DNA of 64,000 nt from Verrucomicrobiota bacterium (GTDB taxonomy: Bacteria; Verrucomicrobiota; Verrucomicrobiia; Limisphaerales; VHCN01), in the NCBI GenBank assembly GCA_016871675.1, contig VHCN01000009.1, positions 1 to 64,000 on the forward strand, written 5' to 3'. Position 1 is the stretch's first letter. Every line of letters starts with the position of its first letter. Made by a program: the position numbers and the translations under genes. Of the stretch, positions 52,511-63,400 are shown piece by piece. The notes beneath the pieces are model-generated. The model worked only from the letters and a program-made list of their open reading frames with translations, was not told the DNA's origin and ran no database searches.

Positions 52511-53194
52511 ATGGCCGACGCCGCTCCCATCGTCTCGATCCGATCGCTGACCAAGGTTTACCGGCAGGGCGACATCAACGTCACCGCGCTCAACAACCTC
52601 TCGCTCGACATCGCGGCGGGCGAGTTCCTCGCGCTGATGGGGCCGAGCGGCTCTGGCAAGTCGACGCTCCTGCACATCATCGCCGGCGTGGACCGCCCCA
52701 CGAACGGCCAGTGCCGCGTGCAGGGCATTGACGTCGCGAAGCTCAGCGAGTCCGACCTGGCCGACTGGCGCAACCAGAATGTCGGCTTCGTTTTCCAGTC
52801 ATTCAACCTCATCCCGGTGCTGACGGCGTTCGAGAACGTCGAGCTGCCGCTGCTGCTCACCAAGCTCGGCGGGCGCCAGCGCAAGAAACAGGTCCGCACC
52901 GCGCTCGAACTCGTCGGCCTCGCCGACCGCTCGCATCACCTCCCCCGCCAGCTTTCGGGCGGGCAGGAGCAACGCGTCGCCATCGCACGCGCGCTTGTGA
53001 CCGACCCCGCCCTGATCGTTGCCGACGAGCCGACGGGAAACCTCGATGCGAACTCTGCGAACGAAGCCCTCGGCATCCTGCAAGCGCTCACAACGTCCGC
53101 CGGCAAAACAGTCATCCTCGTCACGCACGACCCGAAGGCGGCGGCGTTCGGCTCGAGGACGGTGCATCTGGAAAAGGGGGAGCTGGTTGTGTGA
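52511..53194 (+). CDS. ABC transporter ATP-binding protein (LolD/MacB type)
   Basis: This 227-residue ATPase has Walker [10 protein letters not shown], the Q-loop [14 protein letters not shown], the signature [15 protein letters not shown], Walker [13 protein letters not shown] and the H-loop [25 protein letters not shown] is typical of the LolD/MacB/FtsE group. The start at 52511 is set by the family N-terminus. It pairs with the FtsX-like permease following it. The substrate may be a lipoprotein, peptide or lipid. Confidence 0.9.
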   Translation: MADAAPIVSIRSLTKVYRQGDINVTALNNLSLDIAAGEFLALMGPSGSGKSTLLHIIAGVDRPTNGQCRVQGIDVAKLSESDLADWRNQNVGFVFQSFNLIPVLTAFENVELPLLLTKLGGRQRKKQVRTALELVGLADRSHHLPRQLSGGQEQRVAIARALVTDPALIVADEPTGNLDANSANEALGILQALTTSAGKTVILVTHDPKAAAFGSRTVHLEKGELVV

Positions 53195-53297
53195 TGAATT
53201 CCGCCCTTCAATGCCCGGTCGCCTGGCGCTTCGCCTGGTCAAATCGATCGTCCCGCCATTCCGCCATCCGCACAACGCACTCCGCGCCGATCGTCCC

Positions 53298-54446
53298 GTG
53301 ACCATCGCGACTTTCATCGCCAAGAACGCGTTGCGCAACAAGCGGCGCGCCGCACTGTGCGTGTTGAGCGTCGCGGTCAGCTTGTTCCTGCTGGTCACCC
53401 TGCTGGTCACGCTGCGCGAGTTCACCATCCCGCCGGAGGACATCGGCGCGGCGGCGCGGATCGTCGTGCGCAACCGTATCTCGCTCGCGAACCCACTGCC
53501 TTACCGGCAACGCGCCGTGATCGAGAAGATCCCCGGCGTCGAGGCCGTCTCGCCGTTCAGCTGGTTTGGCGGCAAGTATCGGAACGAGGAGTTCACCGCG
53601 TTCGCGCAGTTCGCGATGGACCCGAAGCTCCTGCGTCCGATCTTCGGCGAGGCGAAAATGGGCGAGGGGCAGTTCGAGGCGTTCGAGCGCGACCGCACCG
53701 CGTGCATCCTTGGCAAGCTCACCGCCGACAAATACGGCCTCAAGCTCGGCGACAAGATGGTTCTCGAGAGCACGATCTACCCGTGCACCATCGAACTGAA
53801 GATCGCGGGCATCTATTCGGGCACGATTGACGACCGCAACGTGCTCTTCCACCACGACTATCTGGACGAGGCGTCGGGCCTGAAGGGCACGGTCGGCACG
53901 TGGTGGGTCAAGGCCCGCTCGCTCGACGAAGTGGCGCCGGTCGTGACGGCGATCAACGAGGCGTTCAAGAACACGTCGTGCGAGGTGCGCGCGGAGACGG
54001 AGCGGGCGTTTCAACTGAGCTTCGTCTCGATGCTCGGGAACATCCAGGTGCTGATCGGCTCGATCTGCACGGTGGTGGTGTTCTCGCTCGTGCTCGTGGC
54101 CGCGAGCACGATGAGCATGGCCATCCGCGAGCGGATGCGCGAACTCGCGGTGCTCAAGGCGCTCGGATTCCGCCAGCGCGAGCTGTTCGCCTTCATCCTC
54201 GCGGAGAGTTTCGGGCTGGCGATGTTCGGCGCGGCCCTCGGAGTGGGCGGGGCGTGGTTCCTCTTCGAACCCGCGCAACTGATGCAGAAGATCACCGGCG
54301 GGCTGTTCATCACCTTCGAGGTCACGCCGCGCATCATCGGGACCGCCTCTGCGGTCGCGGCCGGGCTTGGCATCGTCGCGAGCATTGCGCCGGCCGCCGG
54401 GGTCGCGAAGATGAGCGTCGTGCAGGGCTTGAAGACGTTGGATTGA
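53298..54446 (+). CDS. FtsX/MacB-like ABC permease
   Basis: This 382-residue permease has an N-terminal membrane helix (ALCVLSVAVSLFLLVTLLVT) followed by a large periplasmic domain and three helices near the end (IGSICTVVVFSLVLVAASTM; SFGLAMFGAALGVGGAWFLF; AVAAGLGIVASIAPAAGV), the FtsX fold. I prefer the GTG at 53298, whose product starts MTIATFIAKNALRNKRR, a normal FtsX N-terminus. An in-frame ATG at 53211 adds 29 unconserved residues. MRELAVLKALGFRQRELFAF is the coupling-helix region. It belongs with the ATPase just upstream. Confidence 0.85.
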   Translation: MTIATFIAKNALRNKRRAALCVLSVAVSLFLLVTLLVTLREFTIPPEDIGAAARIVVRNRISLANPLPYRQRAVIEKIPGVEAVSPFSWFGGKYRNEEFTAFAQFAMDPKLLRPIFGEAKMGEGQFEAFERDRTACILGKLTADKYGLKLGDKMVLESTIYPCTIELKIAGIYSGTIDDRNVLFHHDYLDEASGLKGTVGTWWVKARSLDEVAPVVTAINEAFKNTSCEVRAETERAFQLSFVSMLGNIQVLIGSICTVVVFSLVLVAASTMSMAIRERMRELAVLKALGFRQRELFAFILAESFGLAMFGAALGVGGAWFLFEPAQLMQKITGGLFITFEVTPRIIGTASAVAAGLGIVASIAPAAGVAKMSVVQGLKTLD

Positions 54447-54511
54447 AGCCCGTGGCTCGTCGTCGGTCTCGATCCGGGTTAACTCGGCCCGACTGGCATC
54501 GACAAATGCAA

Positions 54512-54538
54512 GCAAGCGCGTTCCGGTGGAGCGCTTGC
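54512..54538. terminator. Hairpin between the ABC permease and ilvD
   Basis: An 8-bp perfect stem (GCAAGCGC 54512-54519 with 54531-54538) has an 11-base loop. It sits 65 bases after the permease stop and 41 before ilvD. There is no U tract, so it may be a terminator or a leader structure of ilvD. Confidence 0.35.
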
Positions 54539-54578
54539 CAGTCCGTTGGCCTTCGCGCAAGCTGCGCGGCGCTTTGAC

Positions 54579-56291
54579 ATGAGAAAATCTGCCCGCAAAC
54601 CGACCGCTTCCCTTCGCGCGTTTTCATCCGTTGTCGTGGACGGCCCCGAGCGCGCCGCGAGCCGCGCGATGCTGCACGCCGTCGGCTTCACGCGCGACGA
54701 CTTCAAGAAGCCGCAGGTCGGCGTCGCGTCCACGTGGAGCATGGTCACGCCGTGCAACATGCACATTGACCAGCTCGCCGTGAGCGTCGCGCAGGGCGTC
54801 AACGAGGCCGGCGGCAAGGCGGTCGTCTTCAACACCATCACCATCAGCGACGGCATCTCGATGGGCAGCGAAGGGATGAAGTATTCGCTCGTGTCGCGCG
54901 AGGTCATCGCGGACTCCATCGAGACGGTTGTCGGCTGCGAGGGCTTTGACGGCGTGGTGGCCATCGGCGGTTGCGACAAGAACATGCCCGGTTGCGTGAT
55001 GGGGCTCGCCCGGCTCAACCGCCCCGGAATCTTCGTCTATGGCGGCACGATCCTGCCGGGCGATTATCGCGGCACGCCCGCGGACATTGTCACCGTGTTC
55101 GAAGCCGTCGGCAAACACGCCGCCGGCAAGGTGAGCGACGCGGAGTTGCAGGAAATCGAGGAAGTGTCCGTTCCCGGCGCGGGCTCGTGCGGCGGGATGT
55201 ATACGGCCAACACGATGGCCAGCGCGATCGAGGCGCTCGGCATGAGCCTGCCCAACTCCAGCGCGCAGGCCGCGGTGTCGCAGGACAAGACGCGCGATTG
55301 CGAGGCGGCCGGCGCCGCCGTGCTCAACCTGCTCAAGCTCGGCATCCGCCCGCGCGACATCATGACGAAGAAGGCCTTCGAGAACGCGATCACGCTCGTC
55401 ATCGCGCTTGGCGGCTCGACCAACGCCGTGCTGCACCTCATCGCGATGGCGCACACCGCCGGCGTGAAGCTGACGATTGACGACTTCACCCGCATCGGCA
55501 AACGCGTGCCCGTCCTCGCCGACCTCAAGCCCAGCGGCAAATACGTCATGGCCGAACTCGTGAAGATTGGCGGCACCGTGCCGCTGATGAAGATGCTGCT
55601 CGACCGCGGCCTCATGCACGGCGACTGCCTCACCGTCACGGGCAGGACGATGGCGGAGAATCTGAAGAGCGCGCCCAAGTATCCCGCCGGGCAGGACGTC
55701 GTCCGCGGCTTCGATCATCCCATCAAAGCGGAAAGCCACCTCGTCGTCTTCCGAGGCAACCTCTGCCCGACGGGCGCCGTGGGAAAGATCAGCGGCAAGG
55801 AAGGTTTGCAGTTCGCCGGCCGCGCGATCTGTTTCAACAGCGAGGAACTCGCGCTCAAGGCCATCCTCGACGGCACGGTGAAGGCCGGGCACGTCATCGT
55901 CATCCGTTACGAAGGCCCGCGCGGCGGACCCGGCATGCGCGAGATGCTCTCGCCGACTTCCGCCATCATGGGCAAGGGCCTCGGCAAGGACGTCGCGCTC
56001 ATCACGGACGGACGCTTCAGCGGCGGCTCGCACGGATTCGTCGTCGGCCACGTCACACCCGAGGCCTACGAAGGCGGTCCGCTCGCAATCGTGAAAACCG
56101 GCGACACGATCGTCTTCGACGCGGCGAAGCGCGAGATCACGCTCGGCATAGCGAAGGCTGAGATGGACCGCCGGTTGCGCCTTTGGAAGCAGCCCAAGCC
56201 GCGCTACACGCGCGGCGTGCTCGCCAAATATGCCGCCACTGTCCGCCCAGCCAGCGAAGGCGCCGTGACAGATGCTGCGTTGGAAGTTTAG
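54579..56291 (+). CDS. ilvD: Dihydroxy-acid dehydratase
   Basis: This 570-residue Fe-S enzyme makes the branched 2-keto acids for valine, leucine and isoleucine. The cluster-binding cysteines are seen in [14 protein letters not shown] and [12 protein letters not shown], and [10 protein letters not shown] holds the catalytic serine. The length is normal (about 560-615). The ATG at 54579 is chosen; the frame is open for 33 bases upstream. It is alone; no other branched-chain gene is near. Confidence 0.96.
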   Translation: MRKSARKPTASLRAFSSVVVDGPERAASRAMLHAVGFTRDDFKKPQVGVASTWSMVTPCNMHIDQLAVSVAQGVNEAGGKAVVFNTITISDGISMGSEGMKYSLVSREVIADSIETVVGCEGFDGVVAIGGCDKNMPGCVMGLARLNRPGIFVYGGTILPGDYRGTPADIVTVFEAVGKHAAGKVSDAELQEIEEVSVPGAGSCGGMYTANTMASAIEALGMSLPNSSAQAAVSQDKTRDCEAAGAAVLNLLKLGIRPRDIMTKKAFENAITLVIALGGSTNAVLHLIAMAHTAGVKLTIDDFTRIGKRVPVLADLKPSGKYVMAELVKIGGTVPLMKMLLDRGLMHGDCLTVTGRTMAENLKSAPKYPAGQDVVRGFDHPIKAESHLVVFRGNLCPTGAVGKISGKEGLQFAGRAICFNSEELALKAILDGTVKAGHVIVIRYEGPRGGPGMREMLSPTSAIMGKGLGKDVALITDGRFSGGSHGFVVGHVTPEAYEGGPLAIVKTGDTIVFDAAKREITLGIAKAEMDRRLRLWKQPKPRYTRGVLAKYAATVRPASEGAVTDAALEV

Positions 56292-56354
56292 CGAGACCAC
56301 GGGGCGATGATCGACCCGGCGGTTTTCACCGGCCCAGACTCAGGATCCGCGTGG

Positions 56355-56408
56355 AAAATGTTGCGGACTCCGGCGGGCCGACCGCGACAGGCCTGTCGCA
56401 GCATTTTT
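56355..56408 (+). terminator. Structured inverted repeats after ilvD
   Basis: A 16-base palindrome (56384-56399, GCGACAGGCCTGTCGC) is followed by AGCATTTTT and forms a stem with a T run. A second, wider repeat (AAAATGTTGCG 56355-56365 with CGCAGCATTTT 56397-56407, one G-U) shares its right arm. The two stems exclude each other. It probably ends ilvD transcription; an attenuator-like switch is possible. Confidence 0.55.
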
Positions 56409-56552
56409 GCCGGCCTTGGATGCTGCGCGGGTGCGCGCAACTTGCGACTGCCCGGGTTTGTCTTCACCGCGACAAATCCGGGCCGCCGAAAAACTTTGCC
56501 CGGCCGCGGCTGTTCTGCACATCATCGGACAGTCCCGCGAGCGGTTTGACGT

Positions 56553-58979
56553 ATGGCCGTTTGCGGACCGATGTTCATGCATTCCTCAACGCGCGTTCCC
56601 GTCGTTCTCGTCATCGTATTCCTCCTCGCTTTCGCCCGCACCGCCACCCGCGCGCAGGAGCAGTCCGGGCCGCTGCCGGGCCACTCGTATCACGGCGAAG
56701 TCTTCAACGAGGGCGCGCGGCAGAAGGCCTACTTGATGGAAAACACCGGGCGGGTCCACCTGCCGGTGACGACCCGGGACCCGCTCGCGCAAAAGTTCTT
56801 CGACCAGGGCGTCGGGCAATTGCACGGCTTCTGGTATTTCGAGGCGGAGCGCAGCTTCCGGCAAGCCGCGAGCCACGACACGAATTGCGCCATGACCTAC
56901 TGGGGCATGGCGATGGCGAACACAAGCAACCAGAAACGGGCCCGCGATTTCATCAAGCGCGCCGCGGCGCTCAAGTCCGCCGCCAGCCCGCGCGAGCAGC
57001 GCTGGATCGAGCTCTACGCCGAGTTCTGGAAGGACGACAAGCGTCACGACAAGGATCGCCGCACGGCGCTCACCAGCGGGCTGGAGAAACTCGCGAAGGA
57101 ATTCCCCGGTGAACACGCGACCGAGGCGAAAGCATTTTGGGCTTACCACGTGTGGAACAACGGCAGCGTCACCAACCACACCGCCGTGGATGCCGTGCTC
57201 AAGGAAATCTTCAAGGCGAACCCCGCGCATCCGGCGCACCATTACGTCATCCACCTTTGGGATAACAAGGACGCGAAGCTCGCGCTCAGTTCCGCGGCCC
57301 AGTGCGGACAGTCCTCGCCCAGCACGGCGCACATGTGGCACATGCCCGGCCACATCTACGACAAGGTGAAGCGCTACGACGATGCCGTGTGGCAGATGGA
57401 AGCCAGCGCGCGCACCGACCACGCCTTCATGGTGCGCGACCACGTGCTGCCCGACCAGATCCACAACTACGCCCACAACAACGAGTGGCTCGCGCGCAAC
57501 CTCAGCCACATCGGCCGTGCGCGCGACGCCGTGGATCTCGCGCGCAACATGATCGAGCTCCCGCGCCATCCCAAGTTCAATCACACCGGCAAGGGCAGCA
57601 TGCTTTACGGCCGCACGCGGCTCTTCGACACGCTCAACCGCTTCGAGCTTTGGAGCGACGTGCTCGCACTCGCCGACACCATCTACATGGAGCCGACCGC
57701 CCAATCCGGCGAGCAGGCCCGCCGTCTGCGACTCATCGGGCTCGCCCAATCGCACAAGGGAAATTCCGCCGAAGCCGCAAAGCAAATCGCCGCGCTCGAA
57801 GCGATGATGAAGCGCGAACCCGCCACCACGACCAACACGCCGCCCGTAGTCACACCCGCGCCCGCGCCGGCAGCGGCGGCCAAGGCAGCGCCGAAGGTTG
57901 AGGACACCGTTCGCGCCGTCGCAGCCGCCGCGACCGCCGTGACCTCGACGACGAACGCGCCCTCCACGAACCAAACGCCCTCCGCAAGAACCAACACCCC
58001 GCCCGCGCCCAACCGGCTCGCCATCGAGAACGCGCTCGCCGAGTTGCGGCTCGTCCAAGCCATCAAGACGACGAACTTTGCAGCCGCGAAAGAGCAGTTT
58101 GCGAAGTGCAAGGACCTCTCGAAGGACCGTCAGGCGCAGTATGAGTTCGCGATGGGCAACGTCGACGCCGCGTTGCGGCTCGCGCGTGAGTCCGTGCAAG
58201 CCGGGACCAATCAGGTGCAGGTGCTCGCCAACTACGTGGACCTGCTCTACCGCGCGGGCAGATGGAAGGACGCCTACGAACACTTCTACCGGCTCCGCGA
58301 CATCACCCCGCATGCCGACCTCGATGTCCCGGTGATGCAGCGCATCGCGCCCGTCGCGAAGGACCTCAAGTTCTCCGCCAGTTGGCGCCCGGCGGTCGCG
58401 AAGAAGGACGACACGGGCGCGCGGCCCGACCTCGCGAAGCTCGGCCCGTTCCGCTGGCATCCGTGGACCTCGACCGACTTCACACTCGCAAGCGGCGACG
58501 GCCGCCAGGTTTCGCTCAAGTCCTATCGTGGCAAACCCGTCATCGTCATCTTCTACCTCGGCGCGGGCTGCGCGCACTGCATCGAGCAGCTCAACGCCTT
58601 CGCGCCGCTTGCCCAGGAGTTTTCGAATGCCGGCATCTCGCTGCTTGCCATCAGCACCGACAGCGTGGACGGGCTTCGCGCGACGCACGAAAAAGCGAAG
58701 CCGGCCGGCGGATTCCCATTCCCGATCGTCAGCGACAAGTCGCTCAAGACCTTCAAGGCGTGGCGCGCGTTTGACGATTTCGAGAACCAGCCGTTGCATG
58801 GCAGCTACCTCGTGGACGCGGACGGACTCGTGCGCTGGCAGGACATCAGCTACCAGCCGTTCATGGACACGAAGTTCCTCCTCGAAGAATCCAAGCGCCT
58901 GCTCAAGCAGCCCAAAGCCCGCCTCGCGAGCCAGCCGGCGAAGTCAGGCGCTCGGGCAGCCGAAGCCGCCTGCAAGTGA
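56553..58979 (+). CDS. Exported TPR protein with C-terminal redoxin domain
   Basis: This 808-residue protein has a leader (VPVVLVIVFLLAFARTATRA) and TPR-type repeats (QGVGQLHGFWYFEAERSFRQ; MTYWGMAMANTSNQKRARDF; HYVIHLWDNKDAKLALSSAA) up to about residue 410. A disordered Ala/Pro/Thr linker lies at about 425-490, then more repeats. From about 640 to the end is an AhpC/TSA-type redoxin domain with C673-A-H-C676 in YLGAGCAHCIEQL. The CxxC fits a thiol-disulfide reductase or peroxiredoxin-like activity in the periplasm. In-frame ATGs at 56571 and 56577 are possible starts. Confidence 0.8.
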   Translation: MAVCGPMFMHSSTRVPVVLVIVFLLAFARTATRAQEQSGPLPGHSYHGEVFNEGARQKAYLMENTGRVHLPVTTRDPLAQKFFDQGVGQLHGFWYFEAERSFRQAASHDTNCAMTYWGMAMANTSNQKRARDFIKRAAALKSAASPREQRWIELYAEFWKDDKRHDKDRRTALTSGLEKLAKEFPGEHATEAKAFWAYHVWNNGSVTNHTAVDAVLKEIFKANPAHPAHHYVIHLWDNKDAKLALSSAAQCGQSSPSTAHMWHMPGHIYDKVKRYDDAVWQMEASARTDHAFMVRDHVLPDQIHNYAHNNEWLARNLSHIGRARDAVDLARNMIELPRHPKFNHTGKGSMLYGRTRLFDTLNRFELWSDVLALADTIYMEPTAQSGEQARRLRLIGLAQSHKGNSAEAAKQIAALEAMMKREPATTTNTPPVVTPAPAPAAAAKAAPKVEDTVRAVAAAATAVTSTTNAPSTNQTPSARTNTPPAPNRLAIENALAELRLVQAIKTTNFAAAKEQFAKCKDLSKDRQAQYEFAMGNVDAALRLARESVQAGTNQVQVLANYVDLLYRAGRWKDAYEHFYRLRDITPHADLDVPVMQRIAPVAKDLKFSASWRPAVAKKDDTGARPDLAKLGPFRWHPWTSTDFTLASGDGRQVSLKSYRGKPVIVIFYLGAGCAHCIEQLNAFAPLAQEFSNAGISLLAISTDSVDGLRATHEKAKPAGGFPFPIVSDKSLKTFKAWRAFDDFENQPLHGSYLVDADGLVRWQDISYQPFMDTKFLLEESKRLLKQPKARLASQPAKSGARAAEAACK

Positions 58980-59001
58980 GTGCCCCCGCGCGGTGGGCCG
59001 A

Positions 59002-60459
59002 TCAGGCAGCATGCCCTGCGACTTTCACGCAAGGCTCGCCCTCGTTGATCGTCGGGTTCTCCGGGCGGCCCTTGTAGTTGTAGGTGAGGCCGAGGTTCTT
59101 CAGCCCCATCAGCCAGAGGATGGTCGCGTGCAGGTCGTGCACGTGCAGGCGGTCCTCGACGGCGTGCAGCCCGAACTCGTCCGTCGCGCCGATGACCTGC
59201 CCGCCTTTCACGCCGCCGCCGGCCATCCACATCGTGAAGCCGGTCGGGTTGTGGTCACGCCCGTTGCCCTTCTCGCTCATTGGCGTGCGGCCGAACTCGC
59301 CGCCCCACACCACCAGCGTCGTGTCAAGCAACCCGCGCGACTTTAGGTCCTTCAACAATCCGGCAACGGCCCTGTCCGTCTCGCGGAAGCGTTCGCCATG
59401 GTTCTTCTCGATGTCGGAGTGGGCGTCCCACTTGCTGCCCGCGCCGCTGTAAAGCTGCACGAAGCGCACGCCGCGCTCGACGAGCCGCCGGGCGAGCAGG
59501 CACATGCGGCCGAACGTCGCGCTGTCCTTGTCTTCCATTCCGTAGAGGCGCCTGGTCGCGTCAGTTTCCTTCGAGAGGTCCACCGCATCGGGAGCCTCGG
59601 CTTGCATGCGGAAGGCCAGCTCGTAGGCGGCGATGCGCGCGTCGAGTTCGGTCTGTGATGCGCGCGCCGAGGCGTGCCCGCGGTTGAGCGAGTTGAGGAA
59701 ATCGAGCTTGCCGAGCTGCCGCTCGTCGCTGACGCCCTCCGGGGTGTTGAGGTTTGCGATGGGCTCGGAGCCCGGCAGGATGCGCGTGCCCTGATACACG
59801 GCGGGCATGAAGCCCGCGCCCCAGTTGCGCGGGCCATTGACCACGGTGCCGTTGTTGTCCTGCATCACCACGAACGCGGGCAGGTTCTGGTTCACCGTGC
59901 CAAGCCCGTAGCTGACCCACGCGCCGAGCGACGGCCGGCCGGCGAGGATGCTGCCGGTGTTCATCTGGCAGACGCCGTTGGAGTGAACGATCCCGTTCGC
60001 CCAGCAGGAACGCAGGATGCACATCTCGTCCGCGTTTTCGCCTGCGTGCCTGCACCAGTCGGACACCCACAGGCCGCTCTGGCCATATTGCTTCCACTCG
60101 CGCTTGTCGGGGAAGACCGGCGAGTCGTATTCGCCCATCGCGGTGATGAGGCCCTTCGTGAAGCTCGGCGGCAGCGGCTTGCCCGCGTGGCGCTTGAGCG
60201 CGGGCTTCGGATCGAACGTGTCAAGATGCGACGGCCCGCCCTCCATGAAGAGGAAGACGACGCTCCTGGCGCGGGGCGCGAAGTGCGGGGGCTTCGATGC
60301 AAGCGGATTCACGAGGTCGCCCCTCGATGCCTCGGCCGCGGCGGCATCGCGCGCGAGCAGCGATGTGAGCGCGAGACTGCCGAAGCCCGCGCCCGCCTTC
60401 GCGAGGAAGTCGCGGCGCGACGCAGCCCACTCCACCTGGTTGCAGCCGGACTTGGTCAT
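59002..60459 (-). CDS. DUF1501 exported protein
   Basis: This 485-residue protein has a twin-arginine leader (ASRRDFLAKAGAGFGSLALT) and a DUF1501 domain (SVVFLFMEGGPSHLDTFDPK near the start; LVVWGGEFGRTPMSEKGNG; HVHDLHATILWLMGL near the end). DUF1501 is a sulfatase-like fold abundant in Planctomycetes and Verrucomicrobia, and its function is unproven. The ATG at 60459 is used; one at 60486 would overlap the upstream gene by 23 bases. It follows the DUF1549/DUF1553 gene by 4 bases, the usual pairing. Confidence 0.92.
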   Translation of the reverse strand: MTKSGCNQVEWAASRRDFLAKAGAGFGSLALTSLLARDAAAAEASRGDLVNPLASKPPHFAPRARSVVFLFMEGGPSHLDTFDPKPALKRHAGKPLPPSFTKGLITAMGEYDSPVFPDKREWKQYGQSGLWVSDWCRHAGENADEMCILRSCWANGIVHSNGVCQMNTGSILAGRPSLGAWVSYGLGTVNQNLPAFVVMQDNNGTVVNGPRNWGAGFMPAVYQGTRILPGSEPIANLNTPEGVSDERQLGKLDFLNSLNRGHASARASQTELDARIAAYELAFRMQAEAPDAVDLSKETDATRRLYGMEDKDSATFGRMCLLARRLVERGVRFVQLYSGAGSKWDAHSDIEKNHGERFRETDRAVAGLLKDLKSRGLLDTTLVVWGGEFGRTPMSEKGNGRDHNPTGFTMWMAGGGVKGGQVIGATDEFGLHAVEDRLHVHDLHATILWLMGLKNLGLTYNYKGRPENPTINEGEPCVKVAGHAA

Positions 60460-60463
60460 GCGG

Positions 60464-63400
60464 TCAATCGACGTAAACAAACTCATTCGCGTTCAGCAGG
60501 GCGTGGCAGAAGTCGGCGAGCGCTGCGGTGCGGGCGTTGGCGGCGGCCTTGGCGGCGGCGGCGGGCGGGCGGATGTCGTTGCCGCTCGCGCTCGAATCCT
60601 TGAACGCGTTCGGGCGCGACTCGAATTGCCAGAAGCCCGCGGTCTTGTCCGTGGCGGCGTCGTGCGAAAGAAGGAGTTCGTCTTGCTTGAGCGCGCCGGT
60701 CGAGAGGCGCACGTCGTCGATCATGCCGTCAAAACCGCCGGATCTTGCGGCGCGCCCGCCGATTTGCAGGCTGAGTGTGTTCGCGAAGCCGCCGGTGATC
60801 GAATGCGGCACGTTGACGATCGAGATGGGCTCGTCGTCATTCGCGAGGTCCTTCACGTAGAACGTCACCTCGCCGGGTTCCTTGTTTGTCGCGAGCCTCA
60901 CCGACGCTGCGACGAAATACGGCCGGCCGAGTTCGAGCGTCTGATCGGAGAAGATCGCGTCCTCGCCGAACGAGCCGTCGAGTTTCGTGCCGATGAACTG
61001 CATGACAAGCGTGCGCGGCTTTCGACGCGAGCCATCCCCGGTCACGGCGAATCCCCAGCCGGGTTTCTTGTTGTCGCCCGCCCACTTCGCGGCGATCGTG
61101 CGGACCGTGCCTCCCTTGTCCACGGTGCGGACCAGGATCGCCGCCTCGATGGTGAAGTCGGCCTTCGGCAGCGTGGGACTGTCGGGCACAAGGAGCGTCT
61201 CGGAGCCTATCTCGGGCGTGACCACCGCGGCGACGCCGTCGCGATACGGCATCTTCTCGGCGGCGAACGGCTTCGCGCTCGCGGCGGCCTCGGCGGCGCC
61301 GATGCGCTTCATTTGTTCACCGACGAACTTGAGCGCGGCCGCCTTTTCCGCGGCGCGGGGCTCGCGTCCGAAGGCGAGGCGATACGCGGCGCCGATCATT
61401 TCGTCATCGCTGCTGGGGAATTCCTGATCGAGCCGCGACGCGAACGCCCTCGCGTGGCGCAGCATCATCTGGCTGTTGAAGAGCAGCAGCGCCTGCGTGG
61501 GCGTGGTCGTGGTGTTGCGCTGCGCGACGCTGTTGAACGACTCGGCGAGGTCGAACACGTCGAGGATGGGGTCGCGCGCGTTGCGGAGAATCTTGCTGTA
61601 GATCGTGCGCCGCGGCGTGAGGGCGTCGGTGCTCGGGCCGCCCACGGGCTCGAGCTTGAGCTCGCCCGTGACGGAGAGAATCGCGTCGCGAATCTGCTCG
61701 GCCTCGAGGCGGCGCGAGGGGAAGCGCCAGAGCAGCCTGTTTTCGGGGTCCTTCAGGTGAGCTGTGGAAAGGGTGAGGGGGTGAGAGGGGGCAGGGGCGG
61801 CGATCTCCCTCTCTCCTTTTCTCCCGCCCTCCCCCGCGCCCGTCTGACTGCGCTGCCGATACGTCGCGCTGGTCACGATGAGCCGGTGCAACTTCTTCAA
61901 GCTCCAGCCCTCGGCGACGAAGCGCTCCGCGAGCCAGTCGAGCAGTTCCGGATGCGACGGTTTCTCGCCGAGCTTGCCGAAGTCGCTTGCATTCGCAGCG
62001 AGGCCGCGGCCGAAATGCCATTGCCACAGCCGGTTCACCATGACGCGCGCGGTCAGCGGGTTCGACGGCTGCGTGAGCCATTGCGCGAGCGCGGCGCGCC
62101 GACCGGTCGACGTCGCGAACGGCTTCACCGTTGCGGGCTTTTCATCGAGCACGGTCGGGAAGCCCGCGGGGATTGCGCCGAGCGATTCCTTTTTCGGGAT
62201 GAACACGGCCGGCGCGACGGGCCCGACGTCGGTCGCGGCGATGAGCGTCGGCAGCGGCGCGGGCTTGAGCGCGTCAAACTCGGTCAGCTTCTTGCGCAGC
62301 GCGAGCACGCGGTCCTTCGCCTCGCCCTTGAGCTTGGTGTCGAGGCGCTCGATGTCGTAGATGACCTGCCGGTAGGCGAGTTCGGCGATCTGATGCTCGT
62401 AAGGCGTCCGCTCGCCGGGCGGTTTGTTCATCATCACGCGGATGTCCTCGATGAACTTCTCGATCGCGCTCTTCTCCGTGTTGCGCTTCACGGACGCGAG
62501 CAGCTTCGTGATCTCGGTGTGGATGTCGGCGGTGGCCTCGTTCCATTGCTTGAGCTTCACGGCGTGCCCGGCGCGCTCCGCGGGCGTGGCGAGCGTGAGA
62601 TCGTCGCGCGGCAGCAGCGGCGCGAAGAACGCCTGGAAGCGGTAGTAATCCTTCTGAAGAATCGGGTCGAACTTGTGGTCGTGGCAGCGCGCGCACTGCA
62701 GGCCCATGCCGAGGAAGGCGTCGGCCGTCGTGTCCGTGATGTCCTCGAGGATGCGCTGCCACTGCCCGCGCACGTCGCGGTTGTTGTATTCGTAGATGCC
62801 CGCGCGGAAGTAAGCCGTGCCCGCGAGCGCGTCCGGGTTGTCGGCGAAGAGTTCATCCGCGGCGAGCTGCTCCTGCACGAAGCGATGGTAAGGCTTGTCG
62901 TCGTTGAAGGCCTTCACCACGTAGTCGCGGAAGCGCCACGCGTGCGGGCGGAAGTCGTCCGCCTTGTAGCCGTCGCTCTCCGCGAAGCGCACGAGGTCGA
63001 GCCAGTGCCGCGCCCACTTCTCACCGTGGCGCGGACTGGCAAGCAGGCGGTCCACGAGCTTCTCGTAGGCGTCGGCGGACCTGTCGTTCACAAACTCGTC
63101 AATCTCCGTCGGCTTTGGCGGCAGCCCGACGAGGTCGAAGTAAACGCGGCGCGCAAGCGTGACGCGGTCCGCCTCGGGCGACGGCTGCAACCCGGCGTCG
63201 GCGAGCTTGGCGAGGATGAACCGGTCGATGTCGTTGCGGATTGCGGATTGCGGATTGCGGATTGCCGGAACCGCCACCGGCTTCACAGGCTGGAACGCCC
63301 ACCACTGCCGGTCCTCGTCGGTAATCTTGCCGGCGGCGCGCTTCGGCGTGGACGTCTGCGAGCCCGTGCCGGACCACGGCGCGCCCATCTTCACCCACTG

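Noticed and set aside
52511-54446. MacAB-type macrolide exporter
   Set aside because: The ATPase and permease are separate proteins, with no adaptor gene next to them; a LolDE- or FtsEX-like role is equally possible.
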